NCBI RefSeq assembly: GCF_000715075.1 | Contig: NC_134081.1 | Span: forward strand, 107,806,108-107,870,107 | Source of the DNA: Nicotiana tabacum | Lineage: Eukaryota; Streptophyta; Magnoliopsida; Solanales; Solanaceae | Direction of reading: 5' to 3' | DNA: 64,000 nt | In this document: piece after piece, positions 12,523-22,488 of the stretch | Numbering within the stretch: the stretch's first letter is position 1 | Layout: each line of letters begins with the position of its first letter | Translations under genes and position numbers: made by a program | Notes under the pieces: model-generated | Databases searched by the model: none | What the model was told of the DNA's origin: nothing | What the model saw: the letters and a program-made list of their open reading frames with translations, nothing else

Positions 12523-12614
12523 CTGCACACGAAAACATGTGCAGGAAGGGCATGAGTACACCACAATGGTACCCAGTAAGTGCCAAGCCTAACCTCGGTC
12601 GAGTAGTGACGAGG
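12523..12614 (-). ncRNA. Terminal two-hairpin LTR module (C, 3' LTR)
   Basis: On the minus strand CCTCG … CGAGG pairs across 12593-12614, followed by CTGCAC … GTGCAG at 12523-12544. The minus-strand octamer CTCGTCAC at 12606-12613 complements the loop of hairpin 1. The 5' LTR copy at 20272-20293 is identical for the first hairpin; its second has one arm change giving a wobble pair. Confidence 0.6.
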
Positions 12615-12749
12615 TCAGGTCAAGGCCCTATCGGAGTAAATATAATAAATTAAACAGTAAAAGATATAAGTGAAATTTACGGTAACATAGTTAAAGAGAT
12701 TCTCGAAAATTTAACAGTTAAGGGAGCCCTCGGCTCAAAACAAGGTAAA

Positions 12750-12950
12750 CATAGTGGGAAATCTCCCGGGATACCGTCCCGTAGTCCCAAAGTAAATATG
12801 CAGTGCTGGGGGATCTCCCAGAATATGTCCGTAGTCCCAAAGTAAATATGCAGTGCTGGGAGATCTCCCGGAATACGTCCGTAGTCCCAAAGTAAATATG
12901 CAGTGCTGGGGAATCTCCCGAAATACGTCCGTAGTCCCAATTTAAATATG
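12750..12950 (-). repeat. 50-bp tandem hairpin repeats in C 3' LTR
   Basis: GTAGTCCCAA recurs at 12781, 12831, 12881 and 12931, exactly 50 bp apart. Each unit holds a GGG…ATCTCCC inverted repeat, the best being the perfect palindrome GGGAGATCTCCC at about 12858-12870. There are four hairpins here and five in the 5' LTR (20430-20690). Confidence 0.88.
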
Positions 12951-13180
12951 CAACGCAAGATGAAATGGCAGGTATGGCATCGAGTTATACAGTTTATACT
13001 AAACACAGATAAGGAAAATAGGAATTTAACTAAGCATGGCGCACAGAATGTCAAATAGGCAGTTAAAACACGTAAGCATGCTTTTTTAGTCTAAACTAAA
13101 CAATTAAACATATTAGTACAATTTAATAAGAGAAACAATTTATGATTTAAAAAGGATAAATAAGATTTGCAATAACAGCC

Positions 13181-13210
13181 CGTGTACGTACTCGTCACCT
13201 CATGTACACG
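13181..13210 (-). ncRNA. Conserved LTR hairpin 1 (C, 3' LTR)
   Basis: Minus-strand arms CGTGTAC and GTACACG (7 bp) enclose the 16-nt loop ATGAGGTGACGAGTAC. The loop core equals that of B and E while the stem differs from B. In the 5' LTR of C (about 20909-20925) a 14-nt deletion removes one arm. Confidence 0.6.
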
Positions 13211-13789
13211 ACGCCTACACACCAAATAATATCAAGATATCCTAAGGGGAAAGTCCCCAACACAAGGTTAGGCAAGCCACTTACCTCGAACTACTCAAAT
13301 CAACTCGATATTACGTTCTTGCCACGAGTATCCGACTCCAAATGGACCGAATCTATTCAAATTAATTACACAATATAAATATAACTACAAGTAACTAATT
13401 TAACTAATTAATTCGAAGCTAAAGCGTGAAATTAGAAAAAATGCCCCAAAAGTCTCCCGGGGCCCACGTCTCAGAATCAGGTAAAAATTATAAATTATGA
13501 ACACCCATTCGCTTACGAGTTCACTCGAACAAAAATCATCTAAATCCGACGTCAATTCCCATTCAAAACTAAGATTTTCAATTGGGGAACCTTTTCCCCC
13601 ATTTCCAAACTTTTATCCTCAAATTCCTTAATTAGACTAGGAAAACAACAATAGATTATTGTATTATGATCAAAATAGATTTAGAATTCGTTACCCAATA
13701 GTTCTCCTTCAAAATCCCTCGAGAAATCGTCTCCACCGAGCTCCAAATCAAATTTTGTGTTATGAAATTTCAAACCCTCGGAATCTCCT

Positions 13790-14060
13790 TTTCTGCCCAG
13801 CGATTTCCGCATCTGCGCTCATGGGGCCGCATCTGCGGTCCCGCACCTGCGGAAAAATCAACGCAGGTGTGGAAGTCCCTTATTGGGCTGGGTCCGTATC
13901 TGCGACCCCTGGGCCGCATCTGCGGCTCCGATTCTGCGGATGACCATCCGCACCTGCGAGCCCAGCATGCCCTGTCCATTTTCGCATCTGCGAACCCCCA
14001 AGCGCACCTGCGAGTCCGCACCTGTGGACTCCCCTCCGTAGGTTCGAAGCACCAGAACCA
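13790..14060 (-). repeat. GC palindrome array (CCGCA-NN-TGCGG), C 3' LTR
   Basis: About a dozen copies of CCGCATCTGCGG, CCGCACCTGCGG and variants are spaced 15-40 bp apart. Each is a 5-bp inverted repeat with a 2-nt spacer. The matching array in the 5' LTR is at 21520-21745. The GC-rich island stands out from AT-rich LTR sequence. Confidence 0.85.
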
Positions 14061-14734
14061 GCAATGCATTAGATTTTCCTAAGTCCAAATTTCTTCCCGT
14101 TAAGCATCCGAAACACACCCGAGGCTCCCGGGACCTCAACCAAACATACCAACCAATCCTAAAACACCATACGAATTTAGTCAAGCCTTCAAACCACATC
14201 GAACAACACCAAAATCCTGAGTTAAGCACGGATTCAAGAGTAAGAATTTAAAATTTTCCAAATTTTACAAACTACGCCGAACCACATCAAATCTAGTCCG
14301 AATGACCTTAAATTTTATACACAGGTCACAAATGACACTACGAACCTACTGCCACTTTCGGAATTACATTCCGAGCTCGATATCAAAATTTTCACTATCG
14401 GCCGAAATCGCCGAAAAACTAACTTTCGCCTATTCAAGCCTAAATCTACTACAGACCTCCAAAACATATTCCGGACGTGCTCCTAACCCCAAAATCACTC
14501 AACGGAGCTAACAGATTTGACGGAAATTCCATTCCGGATCCGTCTTCACACAGTTCTAGCTACAGTGCAAACTCTAAGGCTTGAACTCACAACTAAGGAC
14601 TAAGTGTCCCAAAACTCTTTGAATTCCATAACCAATCACTCCGGCAAGTCCCAAAAGTAGAAACAAATATGGGGAAAGCAGATATTAGGGGATTGGGGCT
14701 CTAATTCTCAAAATGACCGGCCAGGTCATTACAT

Positions 14735-14748
14735 CCTCCCCCTCTTAA
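14735..14748 (-). other. Polypurine tract of element C
   Basis: The minus strand reads AAGAGGGGGAGGA directly before the 3' LTR's TGTAATGACC. It would prime plus-strand DNA synthesis. Confidence 0.85.
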
Positions 14749-14756
14749 AACAATCG

Positions 14757-16116
14757 TTCGTCCTCGAACGAGTATAAAGACATACCTAAAACTGTGAAAA
14801 GATGAGGGTACTGGCTATGCATATCCTGCTCGGTCTCCCAAGTCGCCTCCTCGTCCGGCTGACCTCTCCACTGGACCTTTACTGAAGCAATATTCTTTGA
14901 CCTGAGCTTTCTGACCTACCTGTCCAAAATGGCTACTGGCTCCTCAACATAAAATAGATCTTTGTCCAACTGAATTGAGCTGAAATCCAATACATGAGTC
15001 GGATCACCATGATACTTCCGGAGCATAGACACGTGGAATACCGGGTGAACTCCTGCTAGGCTGGGAGGCAAGGCAAGCTCATAAGAAACCTCCCCAACAT
15101 GCTGTAATATCTGAAAAGGAACAATGAACCTCGGGCTCAGCTTGCCCTTCTTCCCAAACCTCATGATGCCCTTCATAGGCAATACCCGAAGCAAGACCCG
15201 CTCACCAACCATAAATGCCAAATCACGAACCTTACGGTCTGCATAACTCTTCAGCCTGGACTGGGCTGTGCGAAGTCTCTCCTGAATCACCTTCACCCTA
15301 TCCAGGGAATCCTGGACTAAATCTATACCCAATAATTGGGCCTCGTCCGGCTAAAACCATCCCACTGGGGACCGGCACCGCCTACCATACAAAGCCTCAT
15401 ACGGTGCCATCTGAATGCTGGACTGGTAACTGTTGTTGTAGGCAAACTCTGCAAGTGGCAAGTATTGGTCCCATGACCCTCCGAACTCCATCACACAGGC
15501 ACGGAGCATATCCTCAAGAATCTGAATCGTGCGCTCGGACTGCCCGTCCGTCTGAGGGTGAAAGGCTGTGCTCAATTCCACCCTAGTACCCAACTCCTGC
15601 TGTACGTCTCTCCAAAACCGTGATGTGAACTGTGTACCTCTGTCTGAAATGATGGATACTGGAATACCATGAAGGCGGCCAATCTCTCTAAAGAGTATGT
15701 AGTCAACACTGGAATGAAATGGACTGACTTGGTCAGCCGATCCATGATCACCCAAATAGCATCGAACTTTTCAAAGTCCGAGGAAGTCCAACCACAAAGT
15801 CCATGGTGATCCACTCCCACTTCCACTCTGGGATCTCTAACCTCTGAAGTTATCCACCCGGTCTCTGATGCTCATATTTAACCTGCTGACAGTTAAGACA
15901 CTTGGCCACAAACCCAACTATATCATTTTTTATTTTTCTCCACCAATAGTGTTGTCTCAAATCCTGGTACATCTTCGCGACACCGGGATGAATGGAGTAC
16001 CGCGAGCTGTGGGCCTCCTCGAGAATCAACTCTCGAAGTCCATGTACATTGGGCACACAGATCCGACCCTGCATCCTCATCACACCATCATCACCAATAG
16101 TCACATCTCTGGCATC
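14757..16116 (-). pseudogene. pol: Integrase and chromodomain of element C
   Basis: On the minus strand an intact zinc-finger segment (VPNVHGLRELILEEAHSSRYSIHP … CLNCQQVK in pieces) runs from about 16104 to 15850. The integrase core is spread over two frames: KFDAIWVIMDRLTK (15572-15826 frame), then GRLHGIPVSII, SDRGTQF near 15640 and GQSERTIQ near 15535. At least two frameshifts fall between about 15850 and 15680. The C-terminal block FMVGERVLLRV … VFHVSMLRKYHG ends at a TAG at 14916. A chromodomain (LRSKNIASVKVQWRG, then EEATWE) continues without interruption to about 14780, close to the purine tract. Confidence 0.87.
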
Positions 16117-16119
16117 ACC

Positions 16120-17570
16120 TTACCGAACCCTATCCTGAAGAACTAGAAGATGAAGATCATCATACTGGCGCTCCCTGATACGGTCATAAAGAGAAGACCG
16201 AGCAACCACACAAGCTAATACCTGGCTAGGCTCTAAAATATCCAACCTCACGAACTGACTGGCTAAGACCTGAACATCCAAGGCTAAGGGCCTCTCAGCT
16301 GCTGGAAGATATGCTAAACTCCCCAAACTCTCTGCCCGACGATTCAAGGCATCGGCCATTACATTGGCCTTACCCGGGTGGTATAATATAGTGATATCAT
16401 AGTCTTTAAGTAGCTCCAACCACCTCTGCTGACGCAAATTAAGGTCCTTCTTCCTGAACAAGTGCTGCAAACTCCGGTGATCAGTGTAAATCTCACAGGG
16501 AACACCGTACAAATAATGACGCCAGATCTTCTGGGAGTGAACAATAGCTGCTAACTCGAGATCATGAACCGGATAATTCTTCTCATGCACCATCAACTGT
16601 CTAGACGCGTAGGCAATCACCCTACCATCCTGCATCAATACCGCTCCAAGGCCAATCCTCGAGGCATCACAATAGACAGTGTAGGACCCCGAACTTGTAG
16701 GCAATACTAATATTGGGGCTGTAGTTAAAGCTGTCTTGAGCTTCTGAAAGCTCTCCTCACACTCCTCGATCCACCTGAACGGAGCACCCTTCTGGGTCAG
16801 CCTGGTCATAGGTGCTGCAATGGATGAAAATCCTCCCACAAAGCGACAGTAATATCCCGCCAAACCAAGGAAACTATAGATCTCCGTAGCTGATGACGGT
16901 CTAGGCCAACTCTGCACTGCCTCCACCTTCTTCAGATCTACCTTGATCCCATCACAATACACTATGTGGCCCAAGAATGCCACCGAATCAAGCTAGAATT
17001 CACACTTAGAAAATTTTGCATACAATTTCTTCTCCCTCAAAGTCTGAAGCACGGTCCTCAGGTGCTGCTCATGATCTTCCCGAGATGGGAAATATACCAG
17101 GATGTCGTCAATAAATACAATGACGAAGGAATCAAGATAAGGCCGGAATACACTGTGCATCAAATGCATAAAGGCTACTGGGGCATTGGTCAGCCCAAAT
17201 GACATGACAAGAAACTCATAGTGACCATATCTGGTCCTGAGAGCAGTCTTCCGGATATCCGGCTCCCGAATCTTCAACTGATGATAGCCAGAACGCAAGT
17301 CAATCTTGGAAATTACCCTGGCACCTTGTAACTGGCCAAATAAGTCATCAATACGAGGCAATGGATACCTGTTCTTCACTGTAACCTTGTTCAACTGCCG
17401 ATAATCAATACACATATGCATAGAACCATCCTTCTTCTTCACAAATAAGACAGGAGCACCCCAAGGTGACAAACTGGGCCGAATGAAGTCCTTATCAAGT
17501 AACTCCTGTAACTGCTCCTTCAACTCCTTTAATTCAGGAGGAGCCATACGATATGGAGGAATAGAGATAG
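16120..17570 (-). pseudogene. pol: Reverse transcriptase and RNase H of element C
   Basis: Two open segments in one frame (16993-17547 and 16120-16983) are separated by a single TAG at about 16995 where the family has Trp (KCEF then LDSVAFLGH). Reverse transcriptase motifs are [21 protein letters not shown] and the catalytic FIDDILVY (Ile-Asp-Asp at 17104-17112). RNase H shows [34 protein letters not shown] and [12 protein letters not shown] stop (16120) sits in the linker before integrase. The catalytic residues look complete, so stops alone disable this part. Confidence 0.92.
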
Positions 17571-17571
17571 G

Positions 17572-18180
17572 CTAAGTGCCCGGCAACAAATCAATGCCAA
17601 AATCAATATCTCTGTTGGGCGGCATGCCCGGAAGATCAACTGGAAACACATATGGAAAGTCCCTCACTACTGGAACTGAATCAACTGTAGGGGTATCAAT
17701 ACTGACATCCCTCACATAGGCCAAATACGCATCACACCCCTTCTCAACCATTCGCTGAGCCTTAAGGAATGAAACAACCCTGCGGGGAGTATACTCTAAG
17801 GTACCTCTCCACTCTAATCTCGGCAAGCCTGGCATAGCCAGCTTCACGATCTTAGCGTGACAATCAAGAATAGCATAATGGGGCGACAACCAGTCCATGC
17901 CCAAGATAACATCAAAATCTACCATACTGAGTAATAACAAATTGGCTCTGGTCTCAAAACCACTAAGAGCAATCAAACACGGCCGATATACGCGGTCCAC
18001 AATGAGAGAATCCCCCACGGGAGTAGATACATAAACAGGGGAACTCAAAGAATCCCGAGATATCCCCAAATATGGAGAAAAATAAGAAGACACATATGAG
18101 TACGTAGATCCTGGGTCAAATAATACTGATGCATCCATATGACAGACAGGGACGATACCTGTGATGACTGAATATGAAGC
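17572..18180 (-). pseudogene. pol: Aspartic protease of element C
   Basis: The minus-strand frame gives [17 protein letters not shown], the active-site turn of this protease family with its glycine intact, followed by [20 protein letters not shown]. It cleaves the gag-pol polyprotein. The frame closes at a TAG (17572) just before [13 protein letters not shown], where reverse transcriptase begins. Confidence 0.88.
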
Positions 18181-18189
18181 AATGGCCTC

Positions 18190-19626
18190 TGAACGGGCTG
18201 GAAGGGCATAGTACCTGGCCTGGCCTCCCCCTCTAGGGCGACCTCGACCTCCCCGACCTCCACCTCGAGCTGGCTGAGGAGGTGGGGTGGCAGCTGGTGC
18301 TGGAAGAATGGCCGGAGGACCCGGTGGAGCACGTGGAGGCTGATAAGTCTGTGGAGGTGCACCCCTCCTGGCTCTGGGGCAATCTCTAACCAGGTGACGA
18401 GTGTCACCATACTCAAAACAACCTCTCGGAGGACGCGGCGGCTGAGACTGACTCAGACCTGGCCTGCTGAACTGGCCGGTGATAGCACCTCAAGCAGGAG
18501 GCATACTGCATATAGGCGGTGCATAATAGTGCTCCTGAGGTCTAGGAGGAGCTGGGATACCGTTGGGTGCTGGAAGAGTTGAATGAACAGGGTGACTCAC
18601 TAAACCCCTACCATAGCGTGCTGCTGCTGCACGATCTCCTGAGTAATGATCGGTCTCTCGAGACCTCTTGGCCTCTCTCTCCTCTCTGTCCCGGGCGAAC
18701 ATGCCCTCCACTCTTCTGGCAATGCTCACTGCCTGCTGATAAGTGATGTCCATCTCCAACTCCCTGGCCATACTGGTTCGAATACTGGGGTGGAGTCCCT
18801 CAATGAAGTGACGAACCCTCTCTCTGACTGTAGCAACCAGAGCCGGTGCATAGCGAGCTAACTCACTAAAACGGACTGCATACTCTGACACAGTCATAGC
18901 ACCCTGACGCAACTGCTCAAACTCTGCGCGCCAAGCATCCCTGAGGCTCTGAGGAACATACTCACGCAAGAACATCTCTGAAAACTGAGGCAAAGTGAGT
19001 GAGGCTGCCTCGTCTGGACTACTCAGCTCATAGGCACGCCACCACTGATATGCTGCTCCCCTCAGCTGGAAAGCGGTGAAAGAAACCCCACTCGTCTCCA
19101 CAATGCCCATAGTGCGGAGAATATGATGACACTCCTCAAGAAAACCCAGAGCATCATCTGAAGCTAGTCCGCTGAAAGTAGGTGGGTGTTACTTCTTGTA
19201 CCTCTAAAGTCTGAGCTGCTCTATCTTAGAAGCAGCTACCCTGATCTCATGCTGAACCAGAGCCACTGGGAGCATAGGAATATACTCTGGGGCCTGATCA
19301 ACCTGGACTCTCTGCTCAGGAGTGCGGGCTGCGAGATTCTATGCCCCTCCCCCAGCCTGAGATGTAGGGGGAGCTATCGGAAATAGTCCAGCCTGAGCCA
19401 AAGTGCTGAACATTCTCAAGAACTGAGCTAAAGTCTCCTGGAGGGCTGGAGTAGCAATAGGGATCTCTGGCGCTGGCCCTCCAGCTGGAGCTGTTGGGGG
19501 CTCCTCTGACGCAGCTCTCGCAGGTGCTCGGGTTGCACCACGTGGTCGTCCTCTACCCCGACCCCAGCCTCTGGCAGGGGGCGCGGGTGCTTGATCGTCG
19601 GTCCTCCCAGTACGGGTCCTTACCAT
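18190..19626 (-). pseudogene. gag: gag of element C, broken
   Basis: Translation should start at the ATG 19624-19626 (MVRTRTGRTDD), the same start as in B; an ORF beginning at 19761 only extends it upstream. The frame stops at 19339. A second segment (18490-19110, extending upstream to about 19190) carries the gag domain with AAYQWWRAYE and EQLRQGAMTVSEYAVRF. Near 18420 the zinc knuckle reads CFEYGDTRHLVRDC: the second cysteine is Tyr and the conserved Gly is Arg, so it would not bind zinc. An RG-rich stretch leads into protease. Confidence 0.87.
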
Positions 19627-19817
19627 ATGTGAGAAAGAATAGAATAGAATCTTAGAATTTTTTTTTGGTGTCAATAACTCGCACGACAAGGAAATCAAAG
19701 AAATATGATTGTTCTTAACAGTTACATAGCCTCCCGAAGATAAGTACGGACGTCTCCGCACCGATCTGCGAGACTCTAATAAACCGGCTTGTGACTCGCA
19801 ACTCCTACAAACTTAGT

Positions 19818-19829
19818 GCTCTGATACCA
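19818..19829 (-). promoter_or_regulatory. Primer-binding site of element C (tRNA-iMet)
   Basis: The minus strand reads TGGTATCAGAGC three bases after the 5' LTR end (…GCCGTGACA). Confidence 0.92.
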
Positions 19830-20429
19830 ACTTGTCACGGCCCAAATTAACTCTCCGTAAGGTGTCGTGATGGCACCTAGTCTTTACGACTAGGTAAGCC
19901 TAATATTGTAAAAAATATAAAGAAAACACAATATTTTAAAGATAAACAACATATTATAAATAACCAAGAGTAGTACCACTCGGCATATACAAAATAATTT
20001 TCCAAGACCCGGAATATCACTAAGTCACAAGCTGCTATAATCTATGTACCTCTATACAAAAGTCTGAAGATAATAAAGAAAATCTCTAGGCGAGGGAGTA
20101 GAAGAGGACTCCGAAGATCTGCGGACGCAAGCAGTAGTACCTTGAAATCTCCTAAAATTAGCAACGCACTAACCCCGAGGCTGATAGCTCGCACCTGGAT
20201 CTGTACACGAAAATATGTGCAGGGAAGGGAATGAGTACACCACAATGGTACCCGGTAAGTGCCAAGCCTAACCTCGGTCGAGTAGTGACGAGGTCAGGTC
20301 AAGGCTCTATCGGAGTAAATATAATAAATTAAACAGTAAAAGATATAAGTAAAATTTATGGTAACACCGTTAAAGAGATTCTCGAAAATTTAACAGTTAA
20401 GGGAGCCCTCGGCTCAAAACAAGGTAAAC

Positions 20430-20690
20430 ATAGTGGGAAATCTCCCGGGATACCATCCCGTAGTTCCGAATGAATATGCAGTACAGGGGGATCTCCCAGA
20501 ATACGTCCGTAGTCCCAAAGTAAATATGCAGTGCTGGGGAATCTCCCGGAATACGTCCGCAGTCCCAAAGTAAATATGCAGTGTTGGGGGATCTCCCGGA
20601 ATACATCCGTAGTCCCAAAGTAAATATGCAGTGCTGGGGGATCTCCCAGAATAAGTCCGTAGTCCCAATTTAAATATGCAACGCAAGATG
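20430..20690 (-). repeat. 50-bp tandem hairpin repeats in C 5' LTR
   Basis: Five GGG…ATCTCCC hairpins lie about 50 bp apart (near 20436, 20487, 20537, 20587 and 20637) with the same unit as in the 3' LTR. Confidence 0.87.
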
Positions 20691-21519
20691 AAATGGCAGG
20701 TATGGCATCGAGTTATACAGTTTATACTGAACACAGATAAGGAAAATAGGGATTTAACTAAGCATGGCACACAGAATGTCAAATAGGCAGTTAAAACACG
20801 TAAGCATGTTTTCTAATCTAAACTAAATAATTAAACATATTAGTACAATTTAATAAGAGAAACAATTTATGATTTAAAAAGGATAAACATGATTTTTGCA
20901 ATAACAGCCCGTGTACGTACTCGTCACGGCGCCCACACACCAAATAATATTAAGATATCCTAAGGGGAAAGTCCCCAACACAAGGTTAAGCAAGCCACTT
21001 ATCTCGAACCGCTCAAATCAACTCAATATCACGTTCTTGCCACGAGTATCCGACTCCAAATGGCCCGAATCTATTCAAATTAATTGCACAATGTAAATAT
21101 AACTATAAGTAACTAATTTAACTAATTAATTCAAAGCTAAACCGTGAAATTAGAAAAAATGCCCAAAATGTCTCCCCGAGCCCACGTCTCGGAATCGGGT
21201 AAAAAATACAAATTATGAACACCCATTCGCTCACGAGTTCACTCGAACAAAAATCATCTAAATATGACATCAAATTCCCATCCCAAACTCAGATTTTCAA
21301 TTGGGGAACCTTTTCCCCCATTTCCAAACTTTTACCCTCAAATTCCTTAATTAGACTAGGAAAACAACAATAGATTATTGTATTATGATCAAAATAGAGT
21401 TAGAATTCATTACCCAATAGTTCTCCTTCAAAATCCCTCGAGAAATCGTCTCCCACCGAGCTCCAAATCAAATTTTGTGCTAAGAAATTTCAAACTCTCG
21501 AAATCCCCTTTTCTGCCCA

Positions 21520-21745
21520 GCGATTTCCGCATCTGCGCTCTTGGGGCTGCATCTGCGGAAAAATCAACGCAGGTGCGGAAGTCACTTATTGGGCTGGGTC
21601 CGCATCTGCAACCCCTGGGCCGCATCTGCGGACGACCATCCGCACCTGCGAGCCCAGCATGCCCTGTCCATTTCTGCATCTGCGAACCCCCAAGCGCACC
21701 TGCGAGTCCGCACCTGCGGACTCCCCTCCGCAGGTGCGAAACACC
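21520..21745 (-). repeat. GC palindrome array (CCGCA-NN-TGCGG), C 5' LTR
   Basis: About ten copies of CCGCATCTGCGG/CCGCACCTGCGG variants lie between 670 and 895 bp from the LTR 5' terminus. Confidence 0.85.
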
Positions 21746-22414
21746 AGAACCAGCAATGTACCAAATTTTCCTAAGTCCAAATTACTTCCCGTTAAGCATC
21801 CGAAACATACCTGAGGACCCTGGGACCTCAACCAAACATACCAACCAATCCTAAAACACCATACGAACTTAGTCGACCCTTCAAACCACACCAAAATCCT
21901 GAATTAAGCACGGATTCAAGCTTAAGAATTTAAAATTTTCTAAATTCTTTAAACGACGCCGAACCACATCAAATCTAGTCCGAATGACATCAAATTTTAC
22001 ACACATGTCACAAATGACACTACAAACCTACAACCACTTTCGGAATTCCAATCCGAGCTCGATATCAAAATTTCCACTATCGGCCGAAATCGCCGAAAAA
22101 CTAACTTTCGCCAATTCAAGCCTAAATCTACTACAGACCTCAAAAACACATTCTGGAGCGCTTCTAACCCCAAAATCACTTAACGATGCTAACAGATTCG
22201 ACAGAAATTCCATTTCGGATCCATCTTCACACAGTTCTAAGTACGGTCCAAACTCTAAGGCTTAAACTCACAACTAGGGACTAAGTGTCCCAAAACTCTC
22301 TGAATTCCATAACCAATCACTCCGGCAAGTACCAAAAGTAGAAAAACATATGGGGAAAGCAGATATTAGGGGATCGGGGCTCTAATTCTCAAAACGACCG
22401 GCCGGATCATTACA

Positions 22415-22488
22415 CCACACTTATTCACCAACTCAGGTACTTTTTCTAACTCCGTTCGAGGACGAACGTTTGTTTTAGAGGTGGAGAA
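22415..22488 (+). mobile_element. Element B internal tail and polypurine tract
   Basis: The plus-strand reading of B resumes with PHLFTNSGTFF and the typical ACTCCGTTCGAGGACGAACG stretch. The purine tract TTAGAGGTGGAGAA then abuts the 3' LTR's TGTAATGACC at 22489. The first 22 bases are the right copy of the junction repeat. Confidence 0.88.

Larger units (their letters stand above)
12172..14734 (-). mobile_element. 3' LTR of element C
   Basis: Its right edge reads CGGCCAGGTCATTACA, i.e. TGTAATGACC on the minus strand, next to the purine tract. At its left edge the homology to the 5' LTR starts only around 12172; about 18 bp of the expected TGTCACGGCCC end are replaced by the junction repeat. 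Within it, in transcription order, are a GC palindrome array (13790-14060), the donor-like site (13279-13285), hairpin 1 (13181-13210), a 50-bp hairpin array (12750-12950) and the terminal module (12523-12614). Confidence 0.9.
12172..22414 (-). mobile_element. Element C: Ty3/gypsy Tekay-type chromovirus, nested in B
   Basis: A complete but dead minus-strand element of about 10.2 kb: 5' LTR 19833-22414, primer site 19818-19829, gag 18190-19626, pol 14757-18180, purine tract and 3' LTR 12172-14734. It lies in the last codons of B's pol, so it arrived after B. Its two LTRs are similar throughout but differ by scattered substitutions, one array unit and a 14-nt deletion in the 5' copy. Confidence 0.93.
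19833..22414 (-). mobile_element. 5' LTR of element C
   Basis: The 2582-bp LTR is bounded by TGTCACGGCCC (plus, left) and GGATCATTACA (right), giving TGTAATGATCC … GGGCCGTGACA on the minus strand. It repeats the 3' LTR module by module but has five 50-bp hairpin units instead of four and lacks 14 nt of hairpin 1. The open frames of 60-160 codons inside it are driven by the palindrome and hairpin arrays and are not genes. Confidence 0.93.

Noticed and set aside
13659..14229. ORFs of about 95-125 codons on both strands in C's LTR (and 21378-21894)
   Set aside because: They follow the CCGCA/TGCGG array, which gives open frames on both strands; they lie in LTR sequence.
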